A model generated the notes under the pieces. The model made no database searches. It worked only from the letters and a program-made list of their open reading frames with translations, and was not told the DNA's origin. From Pectinophora gossypiella (taxonomy: Eukaryota > Arthropoda > Insecta > Lepidoptera > Gelechiidae), in assembly GCF_024362695.1 (NCBI RefSeq), contig NC_065425.1, positions 501,001 through 565,000 of the forward strand: a DNA stretch of 64,000 nucleotides, in the 5' to 3' direction. Positions 20,346 through 30,833 of the stretch are shown here, in pieces; the first letter of the stretch is position 1, and each line of letters begins with the position of its first letter. The position numbers and the translations under genes are program-made.

Positions 20346-20696
20346 TTAGTATTTAGTATAGTGTTAAAAAATTAATGCTGTCAAACCGATTTATACTATC
20401 TAAGTACGTTTATTTGTGGAAGCCTATTATTGGCTCGTGTGTATCCTGCGCATGTATTTTTATATTGTTCTATAATGTTTAAAGTACCTAGTGGTTTTTC
20501 GAAATGTAAATAATATATTTTTATAAATAAATAGATTTTTTTTATTTGTCTTCACGATAACTGCTCAATCCTGATTAAGTATCTGTCTATTTTATTTTAC
20601 TCAATCTATATTTTAATCGGGTCGACACGTGATTAAATATTAAATAAGTTAAAAACCTTTACCTTATTAATAGTTGTGAAGTGAGGGTAGTTACAC

Positions 20697-20800
20697 CTAC
20701 AACACGTTCGCAATGACAACCACTCGTCGCGTCAGTCATCCCGCGACCACGGTCGCTGCAACACGACCGAAACGTCGGGAAAACAAATTAGTAAGGTAGG
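20697..20800. repeat. Repeat P, diverged copy
   Basis: CGTCAGTCATCCCGCGACCA, GCTGCAACACGACCGAAACG and GTCGGG align with the better copies at 29693-29826 and 48316-48440. Confidence 0.5.
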
Positions 20801-20914
20801 TCTATTTATTATTTGTAATTAAAAATAGTTTACTATACTAATGTACCATGTATGAGAGTGTACGTATGGCAGCTACGTCTCAGCGAACATAATTATATAT
20901 TTACAATAAAGTCA

Positions 20915-21140
20915 CTGTGGTTTTCTGGTACACCAGCTCAAACGGGGAGCGCCGGTTCTGATTTTTTATTTTATTTTATTTATTTATTTATTTAGGTACC
21001 GGACTTGCACCAGTAGGCTATTATTTTTTTTAAGTGCAGTTTTCAGTGACACAATCAGCTCGAGCATTATGTATATACGGCGATACGGATCACCACTTAT
21101 CACGATGGTCTAACAGAAAGCTCGGTGAGGAGGAACAATA
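20915..21140 (+). mobile_element. SINE-K-like copy
   Basis: GGGAGCGCCGGTTCTGAT, interrupted by a TTTA-rich tract, then ACCGGACTTGCACC, AAGTGCAGTTTTCAGTGACA and CAGAAAGCTCGGTGAGGAGG. Similar order at 26742-27000 and 50150-50350. Confidence 0.5.
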
Positions 21141-21289
21141 AACATTTTACAATCAAAAAGGTGTCTCATAATCCTATCGACAGGTTTTTCTGTACACGAA
21201 ATATAATAGTACGACAGGGTTCTAAAGTGGGTAGTGGTTGGGTGGGTTGGTTATTAAGACTGTACAATTATATTTAAGTACACCTGTAA

Positions 21290-21718
21290 AAAAATTTTAA
21301 CAAAAAAAAACCGACTTCAAACGCAAAACTAAAAAGCAATAAATAAATTTACTTCGCACAAAGTAATTAGTACGTATTTTCAATTAGTTAATTAATTTAT
21401 AATTCTGAAGCCGGTGCCAAGGAAATGCTACAACGAAGTACCGATTCATATATTTTTCAATACTGATTGTTTTGTAATTTTTTGTTTGACATTGTTTTGT
21501 AATTGCTTTGATATAGGTATTAAACAATATTGTGTGTACATAGTAATTTGATATTGTAGTAGGGTTGTTGTAGCATTTACTTGGCACCGACTTCAGAATT
21601 ATAAATTAATTAACTAATTGAAAATACGTACTAATTACTTTGTGCGAAGTAAATTTATTTATTGCTTTTTAGTTTTGCGTTTGAAGTCGGTTTTTTTTTG
21701 TTAAAAATTTTATTTTAT
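21290..21718. repeat. Long inverted repeat, arms about 145 bp
   Basis: The left arm 21290-21435 and right arm 21566-21718 are reverse complements with only a few differences (GAAGCCGGTGCCAAGGAAAT versus GAAGTCGGTGCCAAGTAAAT). The loop is about 130 bp and AT-rich. It would form a very stable hairpin, typical of fold-back elements. Confidence 0.9.
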
Positions 21719-21845
21719 TTTACGATTTTAAGTGATGGTTAGACCGAGCAAGGATGCAGACAGACAGATTTTCTGATTTATATTCATATATAATAATATA
21801 ATATATTATTAGTAGTGATCACAATTATTATTGATGAACATGTTT

Positions 21846-21977
21846 ACACACACACACACACACACGCGCTAACGCACACGAGCACACGCGCACGTACACA
21901 CGCACACACACAGACACACGCGCACACACACACACACACAAACACGCGCGCGCACACACACGCACACACACACACAT
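21846..21977. repeat. CA-rich microsatellite with CG interruptions
   Basis: Alternating purine-pyrimidine ACACAC with GCGC interruptions for over 130 bases. The Thr/His-rich and Val/Cys-rich ORFs across it are artefacts. Confidence 0.95.
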
Positions 21978-22124
21978 GTGTATGTGTACATACACAAATG
22001 TGGTTGTCAGTGGAAGCTGCTATCATACACACTCACGCATACATATAGATACAGTAGATTTCGCGTGGTTCGCTCGCTGCTAAAGCAGCTCGCGTGTCCT
22101 GTTTATTCGAAACTGTCCCTCTTC

Positions 22125-23060
22125 GTATGGCGGCCATCTTGTTTTTCCGCCATTTTGTTTTTTTTCACCGGCGACAGAATTTGACCAAGATTTAAATGGG
22201 TGTCGTGGAAACAAACAAAATCCAGGTGCAATAGGTTTGCCAGGCCGTAGGATGTCTCCCTGATTGGGAGCAGTTTTCAAAGATGACGTTCCGATCACAC
22301 CCCTATACATCATTTTTACCCCCAAGACATTTTCTGGAAAAACAAAATTTTGTATGGCGGCCATCTTGTTTTTTCGCCATTTTGTATTTTTTTCACCGGC
22401 CATTAAATTCGACCAAGATTTAAATAGGTTTCGTGAAAGAAAAATTGGTTCAGGTGTGATAGTTTCGCCAGGCCGTAGGGTGTCACCCTGATGCGGAGCA
22501 GTTTTCGAAAATCGAGAAGTATTTCCATACTTAACATGACGATCCGATCACAACCCCGATATATATTTTATATCCCGAGACATTTTCTGAAAAAACAAAA
22601 TTGTGTATGGCGGCCATCTTGTTTTTCCGCCATTTTGTTTTTTTTTTACGCGCTATGGAATTTGACCAAGATTTAAATAAGTGCTCTGAAAGAAATATTG
22701 GTTCACGTGCGATAGTTTTGCCAGGCCGTAGAGTATCTCTCTGATGCGGAGCAGTTTTTGGTGACCAGAAAGTATTTCCGTACTCTACATGACGTTTTGA
22801 GTAAGCACCCCATACATTATTTTTACCCAAACGGGCTTCTTCCAAAATCGACAAAATTTTGTATGGCGGCCATCTTTTTTTTCCGCCATTTTGTTTTTTT
22901 GCACCGGCGATTGAATTTGATCAAGATTTAAATACGTTTCGTGAAAGAAAAATTGCTCCAGGTTGTATAGTTTTGCCAGGCCATAGGGTATCTCCCTGAT
23001 GCTGACCAGTTTTCGAAGGTCGGGAAGTTTTCCCGAAGTCTAAAGATCGATCCGATCAAT
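22125..23060 (+). repeat. Tandem repeat, four diverged units of about 245 bp
   Basis: Units start at GTATGGCGGCCATCTT at 22125, 22352, 22615 and 22861. Each holds TTTTCCGCCATTTTG, then TTTGACCAAGATTTAAAT, then TTTTGCCAGGCCGTAG, then GCGGAGCAGTTTT. Spacings are 227, 263 and 246. Units differ by substitutions and small indels, so the array is not recent. Confidence 0.9.
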
Positions 23061-23599
23061 ATGACTTACAAACGCACTAGTCGCTCCTACGATTTTTGAA
23101 AATTCCCCTCGATTTCTCTGGTCTTCCATCATCAGATCCTGACTTCCTTGACATGGGACCCCCTTGGGTATATCTCCTTTCAAACAAAAAAAGAATTATC
23201 AAAATCGGTTCATATACGACGAAGATATGCCCGAACAAACATAAAAAAAAAAAAAAAAAAATATACGGTCGAATTGAGAACCTCCTCCTTTTTTGAAGTC
23301 GGTAAAAACTGCACTTACAATTTAATTCCATTTTCAAATTCACGAATTTCAATTAAGCTAGGAGACATTAAGTTTTCATTTAGAGAAAATAAATCTGTTC
23401 ACGTGTCAACGATAGAGTTGTCTTTGCCAAAACAATTATATATACGAACCAGTTCAGTTTTAATGCCATAAATTCGTGCACACGTATCTATATTTGCCCT
23501 GACTATTTATATCAGTAAAACAGTAAAAGAGATAACACTAAAAGTAGTACAATTTGACTGAATGTCGCCCACCGTTTGCGCATGTGTGCGATTTCGTTC

Positions 23600-23913
23600 A
23601 GCTCGGCAGTCAGTAGGCGCCATTCACAGGAAACGCGCGCCAATATAGCATTCGCCGCGACCGGTACAACTTTCGTAAACGAAACTAAAAACTAAATATA
23701 CTTAATCAAAATTAAATTAAAAACTAAACTAAATTTCTCCTAACTTTTTAAACTCACGACTCTAAAGTTTTAAATATGAATTTATTTTGTGCGTGATTTT
23801 AGATATTTTGTGCGTGGGATCAAAAGTGTACGTTTTTATTTTTTTTGGAGTGGATTTTGCATTGGATCTTTGTAAAAGTGAAGGAAATACTGCTTTAGGA
23901 GTCTTTTTATCAG
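23600..23913 (+). promoter_or_regulatory. Possible promoter and noncoding first exon of an unseen gene
   Basis: A CG-rich patch (AACGCGCGCC, CCGCGACCGG) in AT-rich, repeat-poor sequence holds an initiator-like CAGTCAGTAGG at 23607-23617. About 300 bp further, TTTTTATCAG|GTAAATTA reads as a good 5' splice donor at 23914. No ATG-led ORF of note lies between, so it would be a 5' UTR exon. I see no TATA box or clear DPE. This is inference from composition and the donor only. 23914-24348 holds nothing else. Confidence 0.3.
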
Positions 23914-24348
23914 GTAAATTATATTATTTTTTTATAATTTATTTTCTAACTCGATAAAAGATAATAATTTAAATAAAAAATATAATAAGTGAATATTATT
24001 TTATGGTTAGGTGAAATACTTAAGATAATTCAAGGTAGTATGAAAACTTACAAGAAAGTAGGTACCATCCTTACATTTAAATATTATTTGTGTAAGTAGC
24101 TTCATACGACCACGAATTATCTTAATTAAGTAGTTATTTTAAATACATAAAATACTCACTTTTTTTCAATTTTATTATTCATATTACTGAATACCTATTT
24201 ACCTGTCTATATAAATTATTGTTGTTATTTCACGGGTCATTAAAATTATCATCCATAGGCAGTTACGCAAATTGTTATCTTTAATTTCTAATATTTTGAC
24301 TAAAACCAATACACCTACATTTTGGCTTAATATAGTTTGTTTTGTCTA

Positions 24349-24512
24349 GTGTTATGCCGTTCCCGGGAATTTTCCCACTTTGGGAAAGTTGCAGGCGCAA
24401 CACTATTGCCTGACTTTTAGGCAGAGAAAGAACAATTTGAAAAATGAAAGCAGCCAGTGTCCTGACTATTAAAAGGTTTTCGCAACATTCCCGGTTTTAG
24501 CACATTACTGGC
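24349..24512. mobile_element. MITE-3 copy
   Basis: TATGCCGTTCCCGGGAATTT, CCCACTTTGGGAAAG, then CAGCCAGTGTCCTGACTATT and CAACATTCCCGGTTTTAGC. Shorter than the copy at 43051-43499, with a decayed right end. Confidence 0.65.
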
Positions 24513-24633
24513 TTTGGCCATATGACGAAACGGTTTAAAATTACAAGTAGTTAGGTCACCTAATATTATTCGGAAATTTTATGGGGAAGCTACTTTGATA
24601 ATATATATTGAGATTAGTTATGAAATATTTCAT

Positions 24634-24872
24634 GTTTCTATCATAAATTATTATCACGTGCTCAGCGGTGAAGGAAAACATCGTGAGGAAACCCACATCC
24701 CCGAGAATGCATTTTCGAAGATATGTGACCTAACCTGTGTTAGGCTGGTTTTTCCTTCGCGGGTTGGAAAGTCAGACAGGCAATTTCTGTAAAAAACTAG
24801 ACCTGTCAAATCTTCAGGTTAGGTAAGCGGACCTTGTGAAAAACGGGATAATGCTAGGGAGATATTGTAATA
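24634..24872 (+). mobile_element. SINE-D, tRNA head missing
   Basis: GTGCTCAGCGGTGAAGGAAA, TCGTGAGGAAACCCACATCC, CCTTCGCGGGTTGG, CTGTCAAATCTTCAGGTTAG, AACGGGATAATGCTAGGGAG. A frequent lepidopteran-type SINE body. Confidence 0.75.
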
Positions 24873-24944
24873 GAACATTTCACATAAGTAATATTTTATA
24901 CTAGCGCTTGAGTACAATATTTCCCTAATGTAAATTAACTAGTG

Positions 24945-25158
24945 AAAACTGCATGAAAATCCGTTCTATTTAACTTATTTATGAATATTAAATAAGAAAA
25001 ATATAATAATAAGTGCGTCATTTTGTCACGTTTTTCTATGACGTCATCTGCTTCTGTCGTCTGCTTTTCATACAAATTCCATAGTAAGTAATTTCATGAT
25101 TTGACGTTCAGTACAAAATAACTGATTCGACTAGTTGAAAACTATCCTATTTCGTACT
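24945..25158 (-). repeat. Repeat U (with a TGACGTCA palindrome)
   Basis: The reverse complement reads TTTTCAACTAGTCGAATCAG, then TGAACGTCAAATCATG. It holds TGACGTCA at 25039-25046. Related copies at 36836, 39075 and 51639. Non-coding, MITE-like. Confidence 0.6.
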
Positions 25159-25240
25159 GAGGACATATCTCCTTTCTTTCTATAATCTGTGGTATGGATA
25201 AAATCAATATAAAACGGCCTAAAGGTCTATGTAACCAGGC

Positions 25241-25472
25241 TATATACAGGGTGTTAGTGACATCGTAACGAAAACTTTGAGGGATGATTCAGGCCATGAT
25301 TCTGAGTTGATATCAAGTGGAATTTTCCGTCGCAAAAGTATGGAACGGAAAATAATTTAAATAAGCTCTAAAATTTTCATGACTTCTCCGACAGGAAATT
25401 CCACTTGATATCGACTCAGAATCATGGTCTGAATCATCTCCTTCAGTATTCGTTACAGTGTTACTACCACCC
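25241..25472. mobile_element. MITE-1 copy
   Basis: Left end ACAGGGTGTTAGTGACATCG, palindromic GAATTTTCCGTCGC and GACAGGAAATTCCACTTG arms, right end CGTTACAGTGTTACTACC. Confidence 0.85.
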
Positions 25473-25499
25473 ATACCTACTTGTATGGCTACTGTATGT

Positions 25500-25737
25500 A
25501 CTTGTACGGGGTGTAAGTGACATCGTAACGAATACTGAGAGGGATGATTCATCTGATTATTCTGAGTTAATATCAAGTGGAATTTTCCATCGCAAAAGTA
25601 TAGAATTAAAAATAATTTAAAAAAACTAAAAAAATAATATGAATTTTGCGACGGAAAATTCCACTTGATATTAACTCAGAATCATGGTCTGAATCATCCC
25701 TCAGAGTATTTGTTATGATGTCACTAACACCCTGTAT
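25500..25737. mobile_element. MITE-1 copy, near complete
   Basis: GTGACATCGTAACGAATACT at the left and CACTAACACCCTGTATA at the right, arms nearly perfect palindromes around an A-rich centre. Only about 28 bp from the preceding MITE-1. Confidence 0.9.
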
Positions 25738-25767
25738 ACGCTATGTAACCATTATTATTATTATTAG

Positions 25768-25955
25768 CCTGTATGATCCCACTGCTGAGCAAAGGCCTCC
25801 CCCATGTCTTTCCAAGTATCCCGGTTCTATGCGAGCTCTATCCAGTCTTTTCGATAACCGTCGAGATCATCGCGCCATCGTTTCCGGGGTCTACCACGTC
25901 TACGGTGTCCGTCCTGTGGTACCCAGTGCGTGATGATCTTTGCCCAACCAGGCCA
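25768..25955 (-). pseudogene. LINE-E 3' end with C-terminal remnant
   Basis: The plus strand begins GATCCCACTGCTGAGCAAAG; the minus strand encodes GRHRRRGR-like residues and ends EAFAQQW-like before the 3' UTR. 25956-26134 holds nothing recognised. Confidence 0.6.
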
Positions 25956-26134
25956 TAAAATAAAAAAGAAACAAACCAATATAAAAAAAAAACTGTTTTC
26001 GGATCACGTAACATACATTTACGTACCTTTTGTGAGGATAAAGGGTAATGAGTGAGCGAAAGGGTAGTGACGGACAGACAGACATGCCGAAACTAAAAAG
26101 GTCCCTTATTTACGTACTACTAGCATAGAATTAG

Positions 26135-26535
26135 GAATAATATATTACTACGTATAGAACGGCAACTCTCCTTTCCCCGCCAGCGGCTGAGCTAGGTTTA
26201 CCTCACCCCCTCGATCATTTTTAGTCTTCAATTCAATATGGCGTCAGGTGTCACACCCAACCCACAGGGTCCACATAATCCCAGCGTCGTGGTTCACGCC
26301 GCGACTTGTGCTGAGTGAGACCATTTTATCTCTTGACGTCCACCACCACCTTATGGTCATTTCGACGAACATCAGTTTTGCATTTTCTTATAATTGCTTT
26401 GTCAAAAGTTTAAATGATGTTATTGTCTTCGTTTTGTGTGTGGCGTGCTTTTATAATAAACTATTTCTATTCTATTCTATATGTGCGGGTACGATAATGT
26501 CAATGTGTAGTGTCTGTGTTAAACGAGGTTGTTTC
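26135..26535 (-). repeat. Repeat G, split by a LINE tail
   Basis: CTGAGCTAGGTTTACCTCAC and TTTTAGTCTTCAATTC at the left, GATAATGTCAATGTGTAGTG and GTTAAACGAGGTTGTTTC at the right. The gap corresponds to an insertion at about 26256-26482. Confidence 0.65.
26256..26482 (+). mobile_element. LINE/SINE 3' end with (TTCTA)n tail, inside repeat G
   Basis: Ends TAATAAACTATTTC then TATTCTATTCTAT, the same kind of tail as 35520-35642. The body is non-coding. Confidence 0.55.
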
Positions 26536-26712
26536 AAATTCAAATTCAAAAATATCTTTATTCAGTAGGTAACATAGTTACACTTTGAATCGTCAATTTT
26601 TACATAACGAACGTATCATCCGTCTAAAACTACTGCAGCTTCTGATAACCTGTATAGCCGGGGAAAAGAAGCTGCAAGAAAAACCTCGGCACAGGGCCTT
26701 AAATGTTTTTTT
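26536..26712 (-). mobile_element. LINE-A 3' end
   Basis: Complete terminal UTR from TTCAAATTCAAATTCAAAAA to CAGGGCCTTAAATG. Confidence 0.85.
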
Positions 26713-26741
26713 TTTAAAAATGAAGTTTTTATGAAGTGTAC

Positions 26742-27000
26742 GGGGTGTGTAGCATGAAGTCACTATGGTCTTGCATCACTAGCTTCCTACTCAAATGGGG
26801 AGTGCCGGTTCGACCACCGGTACCGAACTTGCACTTGAGTTAACTTATCTTAAGTACAATTTTCACTAACACAGTTGGCTTGACCATTAAATACGGAGAT
26901 AAGACTCCCCCCCACCTATCATGCTGGTAACAGAAGCGCCGGTTCGAATCCTGGTACCAGACTTCCACCAAAGAGTTATTAACCCCTTCACAGACAGATA
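26742..27000 (+). mobile_element. SINE-K-like copy
   Basis: TGGGGAGTGCCGGTTCGACC, AAGTACAATTTTCACTAACA, CAGTTGGCTTGACCATTAAA, and again AGCGCCGGTTCGAATCCTGG near 26935-26955, a good B-box match. The tRNA-like element appears twice, so this may be a dimer. 27001-27258 holds nothing recognised. Confidence 0.55.
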
Positions 27001-27258
27001 CCATGAGTCATTGATGGTTTATAATAGGTAGTATGACACCTTGGAATCGGAATGTCATTAGTCGTTCATCGTTCGTTCGCTGTAATTTGTTCAGGTGGGG
27101 TTTCTCGGATGGCTCGGACTTAAAGCGCAGGTGCAGCACTGTTCCCCAAACGACGGAACATCTTACATCGTATTCTGCGTGCCCGAACACCTGCACGCAG
27201 GAGGACCTGATGAGCGCTGCAGATAGCGCCATACTTGTTGCCAAGTTAAGGGGCGATG

Positions 27259-27640
27259 TTCAAATTCAAATTCAAAAATATGTTTATTCAGTAGGTAACA
27301 TAGTTACACTTTGAATCGTCAATTTTTACATAACGAACGTCTCATCCGCCTAAAACTACTGCAGCTTCTCACAACCTGTATAGCCGGGGAAAAGAAGCTG
27401 TAAGAAAAACCTCGGCACAGGGCCCTAGACGTTCTTTAAAAAAATAAAAATAAACATAAAATATTGATATACAATTGAGTAATTTAGCTGCCTAATATCA
27501 GTTCTCAGACAGTTAATCCCATGCATTCATATCTTCTAAATAATCACTAACTTTATAATAACCTTTTTTGGAAAGTTTTTGTTTAACTACTGTCTTAAAG
27601 CAGTTGAAAGGCAAATTCTGAATGTCAATGGGATGTCAAT
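27259..27640 (-). pseudogene. LINE-A 3' end including the C-terminal codons
   Basis: The sense strand encodes NLPFNCFKTVVKQKL, then YYKVSDYLEDMNAWD and a stop (27513-27515), then the UTR with AGAACGTCTAGGGCCCTG, and a polyadenylation-like AATAAACATATTTTTGAAT. CR1/Jockey-like by its C-terminal form. 5'-truncated at about 27640. Confidence 0.8.
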
Positions 27641-27724
27641 GATACTATTTAGTTTTCCATCGACACGATAAGAAGAAGATTAGACGTTCTGTCCTTGAAA
27701 GTGTTAATTTATCTGAAGTTTTTG

Positions 27725-27835
27725 CTACAGTTGTCTCAGAATGCTCGGTGAAGTGTGGGTACTTAATTCATCTTGAGATGGATGTACCTCTGACTACCCC
27801 AGTTGGAATATAGTCGTGAGCTCATATGATATTAT
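27725..27835 (+). mobile_element. SINE-K tail
   Basis: CTCGGTGAAGTGTGGGTACT, TTCATCTTGAGATGGATGTA, CTCTGACTACCCCAGTTGG and TAGTCGTGAGCTCATATG. 27836-28062 holds nothing recognised. Confidence 0.6.
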
Positions 27836-28062
27836 GTACAATCAAAGAGCATAAGTTCAGTCACTGATGCCGGCGAATTATTTGTAAGTGGTGAAATTAT
27901 GAACGATTAGTTGTCATAATTATAAAATTTATATTTTTGTAGGTGTTTTTGGTCTATTAACGAAAAGACGTGTAACCAGGAGGTCTTAAGTGCAACCAGT
28001 TAATTTATTGCAAGAAACTGATTAAACTTTTGCACCTTATTGTACCTACATAATTTATGGAG

Positions 28063-28350
28063 GAGCTCGGTGGCGCAGCGGTTAACACGTCGGTCTGCGA
28101 TTGTTGAAGTTAAGCGACTTTCGCAAAGGCCGGTCATAGGATGGGTGACCACAGAAAAAAAAAGTTTTCATCTCGAGCTCCTCCGTGCTTCGGAAGACAC
28201 GTTAAGTCGTTGGTCCTGGCTGCATTAGCAGTCGTTAATAACCACCAATCCGCACTGTGCCCGCGTGGTGGTTTAAGGCCCGATCTCCCTTCCATCCATA
28301 GGGAAGGCCCGTGCCCCAGCAGTGGGGACGTTAATGGGCTGGTGATGATG
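28063..28350 (+). mobile_element. SINE-C copy
   Basis: Full length. 5S-like GAAGTTAAGCGACTTTCGC then GGATGGGTGACC. AATTTATG at 28052-28059 and 28351-28358 is a short target duplication. Confidence 0.88.
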
Positions 28351-28444
28351 AATTTATGTTATGTTATGTCAAATTCTATTTAGCAATACGGTAGTTAAAC
28401 AACTTTGTTGAGACAAGCGATAAGATAATTGTGAAAATATAATG

Positions 28445-28660
28445 TGCCATCATGTTAGAAAGAACGCAATCCCTCTGTCGGTTTTTACGACATGCTCGGA
28501 AAGATAAGCAGCTGAACGCGTTAACATAACATAACAACATGCTCACGACTATATGCCAATTGGGGTGGGCAGAGGTACATCCATCGCAAGATGAACTAAG
28601 TACCCTCACCGACCTTTCTGTTAGATCAATGTGATGGCTGAGCCGCGTTAGTGAAAACTA
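28445..28660 (-). mobile_element. Repeat J fragment joined to SINE-K tail
   Basis: 28445-28520 is J (CTGTCGGTTTTTACGACATG); 28528-28660 is a minus-strand SINE-K tail (CATGCTCACGACTATATGCC, TCCATCGCAAGATGAACTAA). The junction is abrupt. Confidence 0.55.
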
Positions 28661-28705
28661 CATTTAAGATAAATTAATAATTCATTTAATAACTCACATA
28701 AAAAT

Positions 28706-28990
28706 CTCCGAGGTTTGAGCGTTCGGCTCACAATCCGGAGGTTCCGGGTTCAAATCTCGGTGGGGATATATCACGATGGACATTACAGGCTGATCACCTG
28801 TTTGCCCGAAAGTAAGATGATCCGTGCTTCGGAAGGCACATTAGGCCGTTGGTCCCGGTTACTACTAACTGATGTAATGTGTGTGATGTAGTAGTGTATG
28901 ATAGGGACTTTAGCGGCTCAATAGTAACCCTAACAGCAGGGTTGATGGGGTTGGTAATCCACCTCTCAACCCACATGATAGAGGAAGAAA
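28706..28990 (+). mobile_element. SINE-A copy with small deletions
   Basis: Head from CTCCGAGGTTTGAGCGTTCG, B box GGTTCAAATCTC, core CCGTGCTTCGGAAGGCACAT, tail CACATGATAGAGGAAGAA. Confidence 0.82.
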
Positions 28991-29076
28991 ACTGATTGGC
29001 GCAAATCCAGTCGAACTAAGAAGCAACTCTAAGTTCAACGCATTCTATGTTTTTTTAATCGCTCCCAGTTCAGCGT

Positions 29077-29409
29077 TATAAAGTGCCTATATACGTCCCA
29101 CTGCTGGGCACAGGCCTCCCCTCAATCAACCGGAAGAGGTATGGAGCAAACTCCACCACGCTGCTCCAATGCGGGTTGGTGGAGGTGTTTTTACGGCTAA
29201 TAGCCGGGACCAACGGCTTAACGTGCCCTCCGAAGCACGGAGACGTAAGATGAACTTTTTCGGACAATCAGGTGATTCAAGCCTGAAAAGTCCTTACCAA
29301 ACAAAGGACAGTCACACAAAGTGATTTCGACAATGTCCCAATCGGGAATCGAACCCGGACCTCCAGATCGTGAGCCTAACGCTTTAACCACTAGACCACG
29401 GAGGCTGTT
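29077..29409 (-). mobile_element. SINE-B copy with 10-bp target duplication
   Basis: Full-length minus-strand copy. AGTTCAGCGT flanks it at 29067-29076 and 29410-29419. Confidence 0.9.
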
Positions 29410-29692
29410 AGTTCAGCGTAGAAACAACTACTTCTACTATGACGCATTTTTATCTATTTATCACGCTCTATTTCCCTTTTCGGCTTACTAACGAGGGCCC
29501 CCTCGTTCGGACTAAAAATAAGTTTTTATCTGCGCAAATTTATAGGTATTTAATTTTTTAGTAAATTAAGTTCTGCGTATCTACTATACAAAAACTAATG
29601 ATAACAAATACAAAAGTAGCTCTGTCCGTCCATTATATTGACGCGCATAAATCGCTAAACGACATAGATTACAATTAAAACATATTATAATA

Positions 29693-29826
29693 ACGGGTTC
29701 TTACCGCGTTTAAATCAGGGATACCTAATCCTCTCCAATCTCATCAGTCATCCCGTGATCATGGCACTTGCAACAGTGTCGAAATATCGGGAGTCTCATA
29801 TCCCTGATTTAATCCCGTTATTATGT
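29693..29826. repeat. Repeat P with inverted ends
   Basis: Starts ATAACGGGTTCTTACCGCG and CTGATTTAATCCCGTTAT closes it as an imperfect inverted repeat; the middle holds CATCAGTCATCCCGTGATCA and CTTGCAACAGTGTCGAAATA. Non-coding. 29420-29692 and 29827-30006 hold nothing firm. Confidence 0.55.
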
Positions 29827-30006
29827 ATTTTAATTATGATAATAACCGCGTAAACTTAAAGCAATGATATAGAAGACAATCGTACGGAGATAGCTTAAGA
29901 CCAAGAGAAGTACAAAGAATGGTTGTATCTTAGAAATTATCTCTTATGGCGATACAAAGTGTGTGGAATAAATCGTATCGCGTCGATATGGCATTCTCCA
30001 TAGGTA

Positions 30007-30160
30007 TTACTTCTTCAAGGAGACACAGGGCAGTGGTTTCCCTCTTGCCTTCCGCCCCGCAGTATTCTGACGCGAGTGGGATGGCGCCCAGAGTAGTCTA
30101 TTTCAAAGCCGTACTAGGACTCCTGTCCGAATATCTCTCTCTCTTTTTCTCTCTGAATAG
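30007..30160 (+). repeat. Repeat N
   Basis: GGGCAGTGGTTTCCCTCTTG, CCTTCCGCCCCGCAGTATTC, GATGGCGCCCAGAGTAGTC. Also at 38643, 49087, 52088 and 53158. Non-coding retroposon-like repeat. 30161-30511 holds nothing firm. Confidence 0.6.
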
Positions 30161-30511
30161 TACTGCTTCTGTTAGTTTTTGTTTACACTCCCTGTGTCTA
30201 GCCCCATCTCCACCTCTGAAACCGTTGAGGTCTGGGTCCCTATCCGACCTCAGCCATCACTCTGGCCTGCAGAAGAGGCGCCCAGCCCCGCGGCAAGGAC
30301 GCGCTGAATAGGAATTACCCCAGTAGAGAAGGTAGAGTAGGGCAAAGAACATGACTCTATCCCCCATAGGGCCGGTTTAATGGTCTTGTATGAAACCTAA
30401 ACCAGCAATAAACAAACGTACCGCGCGTATAATCGAAGACGGATGGAGTCGTGGGTGGAAATAAAGGTCACAGATGAGTTTTTTTTATATACAGATGAAT
30501 ATTTTTTTTAT

Positions 30512-30625
30512 AGGGCCTGTCCCGGCTTCGCACGGGTGACCATTTTTTCTAAGAGTAAAATTTTATTGAGAACCTCCATTCTAGTAATAGTTAAATAGCC
30601 TATGTTACTCTTAGATAATGTAGCA
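30512..30625 (+). repeat. Repeat T fragment
   Basis: GGGCCTGTCCCGGCTTCGCA and AAATAGCCTATGTTACTC. Compare 8335 and 62397. Confidence 0.5.
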
Positions 30626-30833
30626 TTCTAATGCTGAAAAGTGACAGTGTGGCTCGGGTAAAACAAACAGGAGAATTGGCCTAGAAGACAATGACAAGAA
30701 GAAAATAAATGCCTTAGACCTCCAAAGATTACGTGAAGGTAAATCTCGTCTGACTAGGCTGTATGGCTATGTTCCTTTGCCTGTCCCGTCTCGGGGCAAA
30801 TTCATCAAAAAAGCAAAGTCTATGACAATATTG

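Larger units (their letters stand above)
21290..23307. mobile_element. Composite fold-back element bounded by ACCGACTTC / GAAGTCGGT
   Basis: The left end has ACCGACTTCAAACGC at about 21310; the right end has TTTTTTGAAGTCGGTA at about 23290. Between them lie a long hairpin (21290-21718), a CA-rich microsatellite, a four-copy tandem repeat (22125-23060), and a non-coding end with GGTCGAATTGAGAACCTCC. No transposase ORF. Whether this is one element or several stacked ones is not settled. Confidence 0.55.

Noticed and set aside
20720..20790. Hammerhead-ribozyme-like motif in repeat P
   Set aside because: Contains GAAAC, but the required CTGATGA core with closing stems is absent.
21815..22048. 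Thr/His-rich and Val/Cys-rich ORFs
   Set aside because: Translations of the CA-rich microsatellite.
22125..23060. CRISPR-like spaced repeats
   Set aside because: The units are long, diverged tandem repeats without short identical repeats and unique spacers, in a eukaryotic context.
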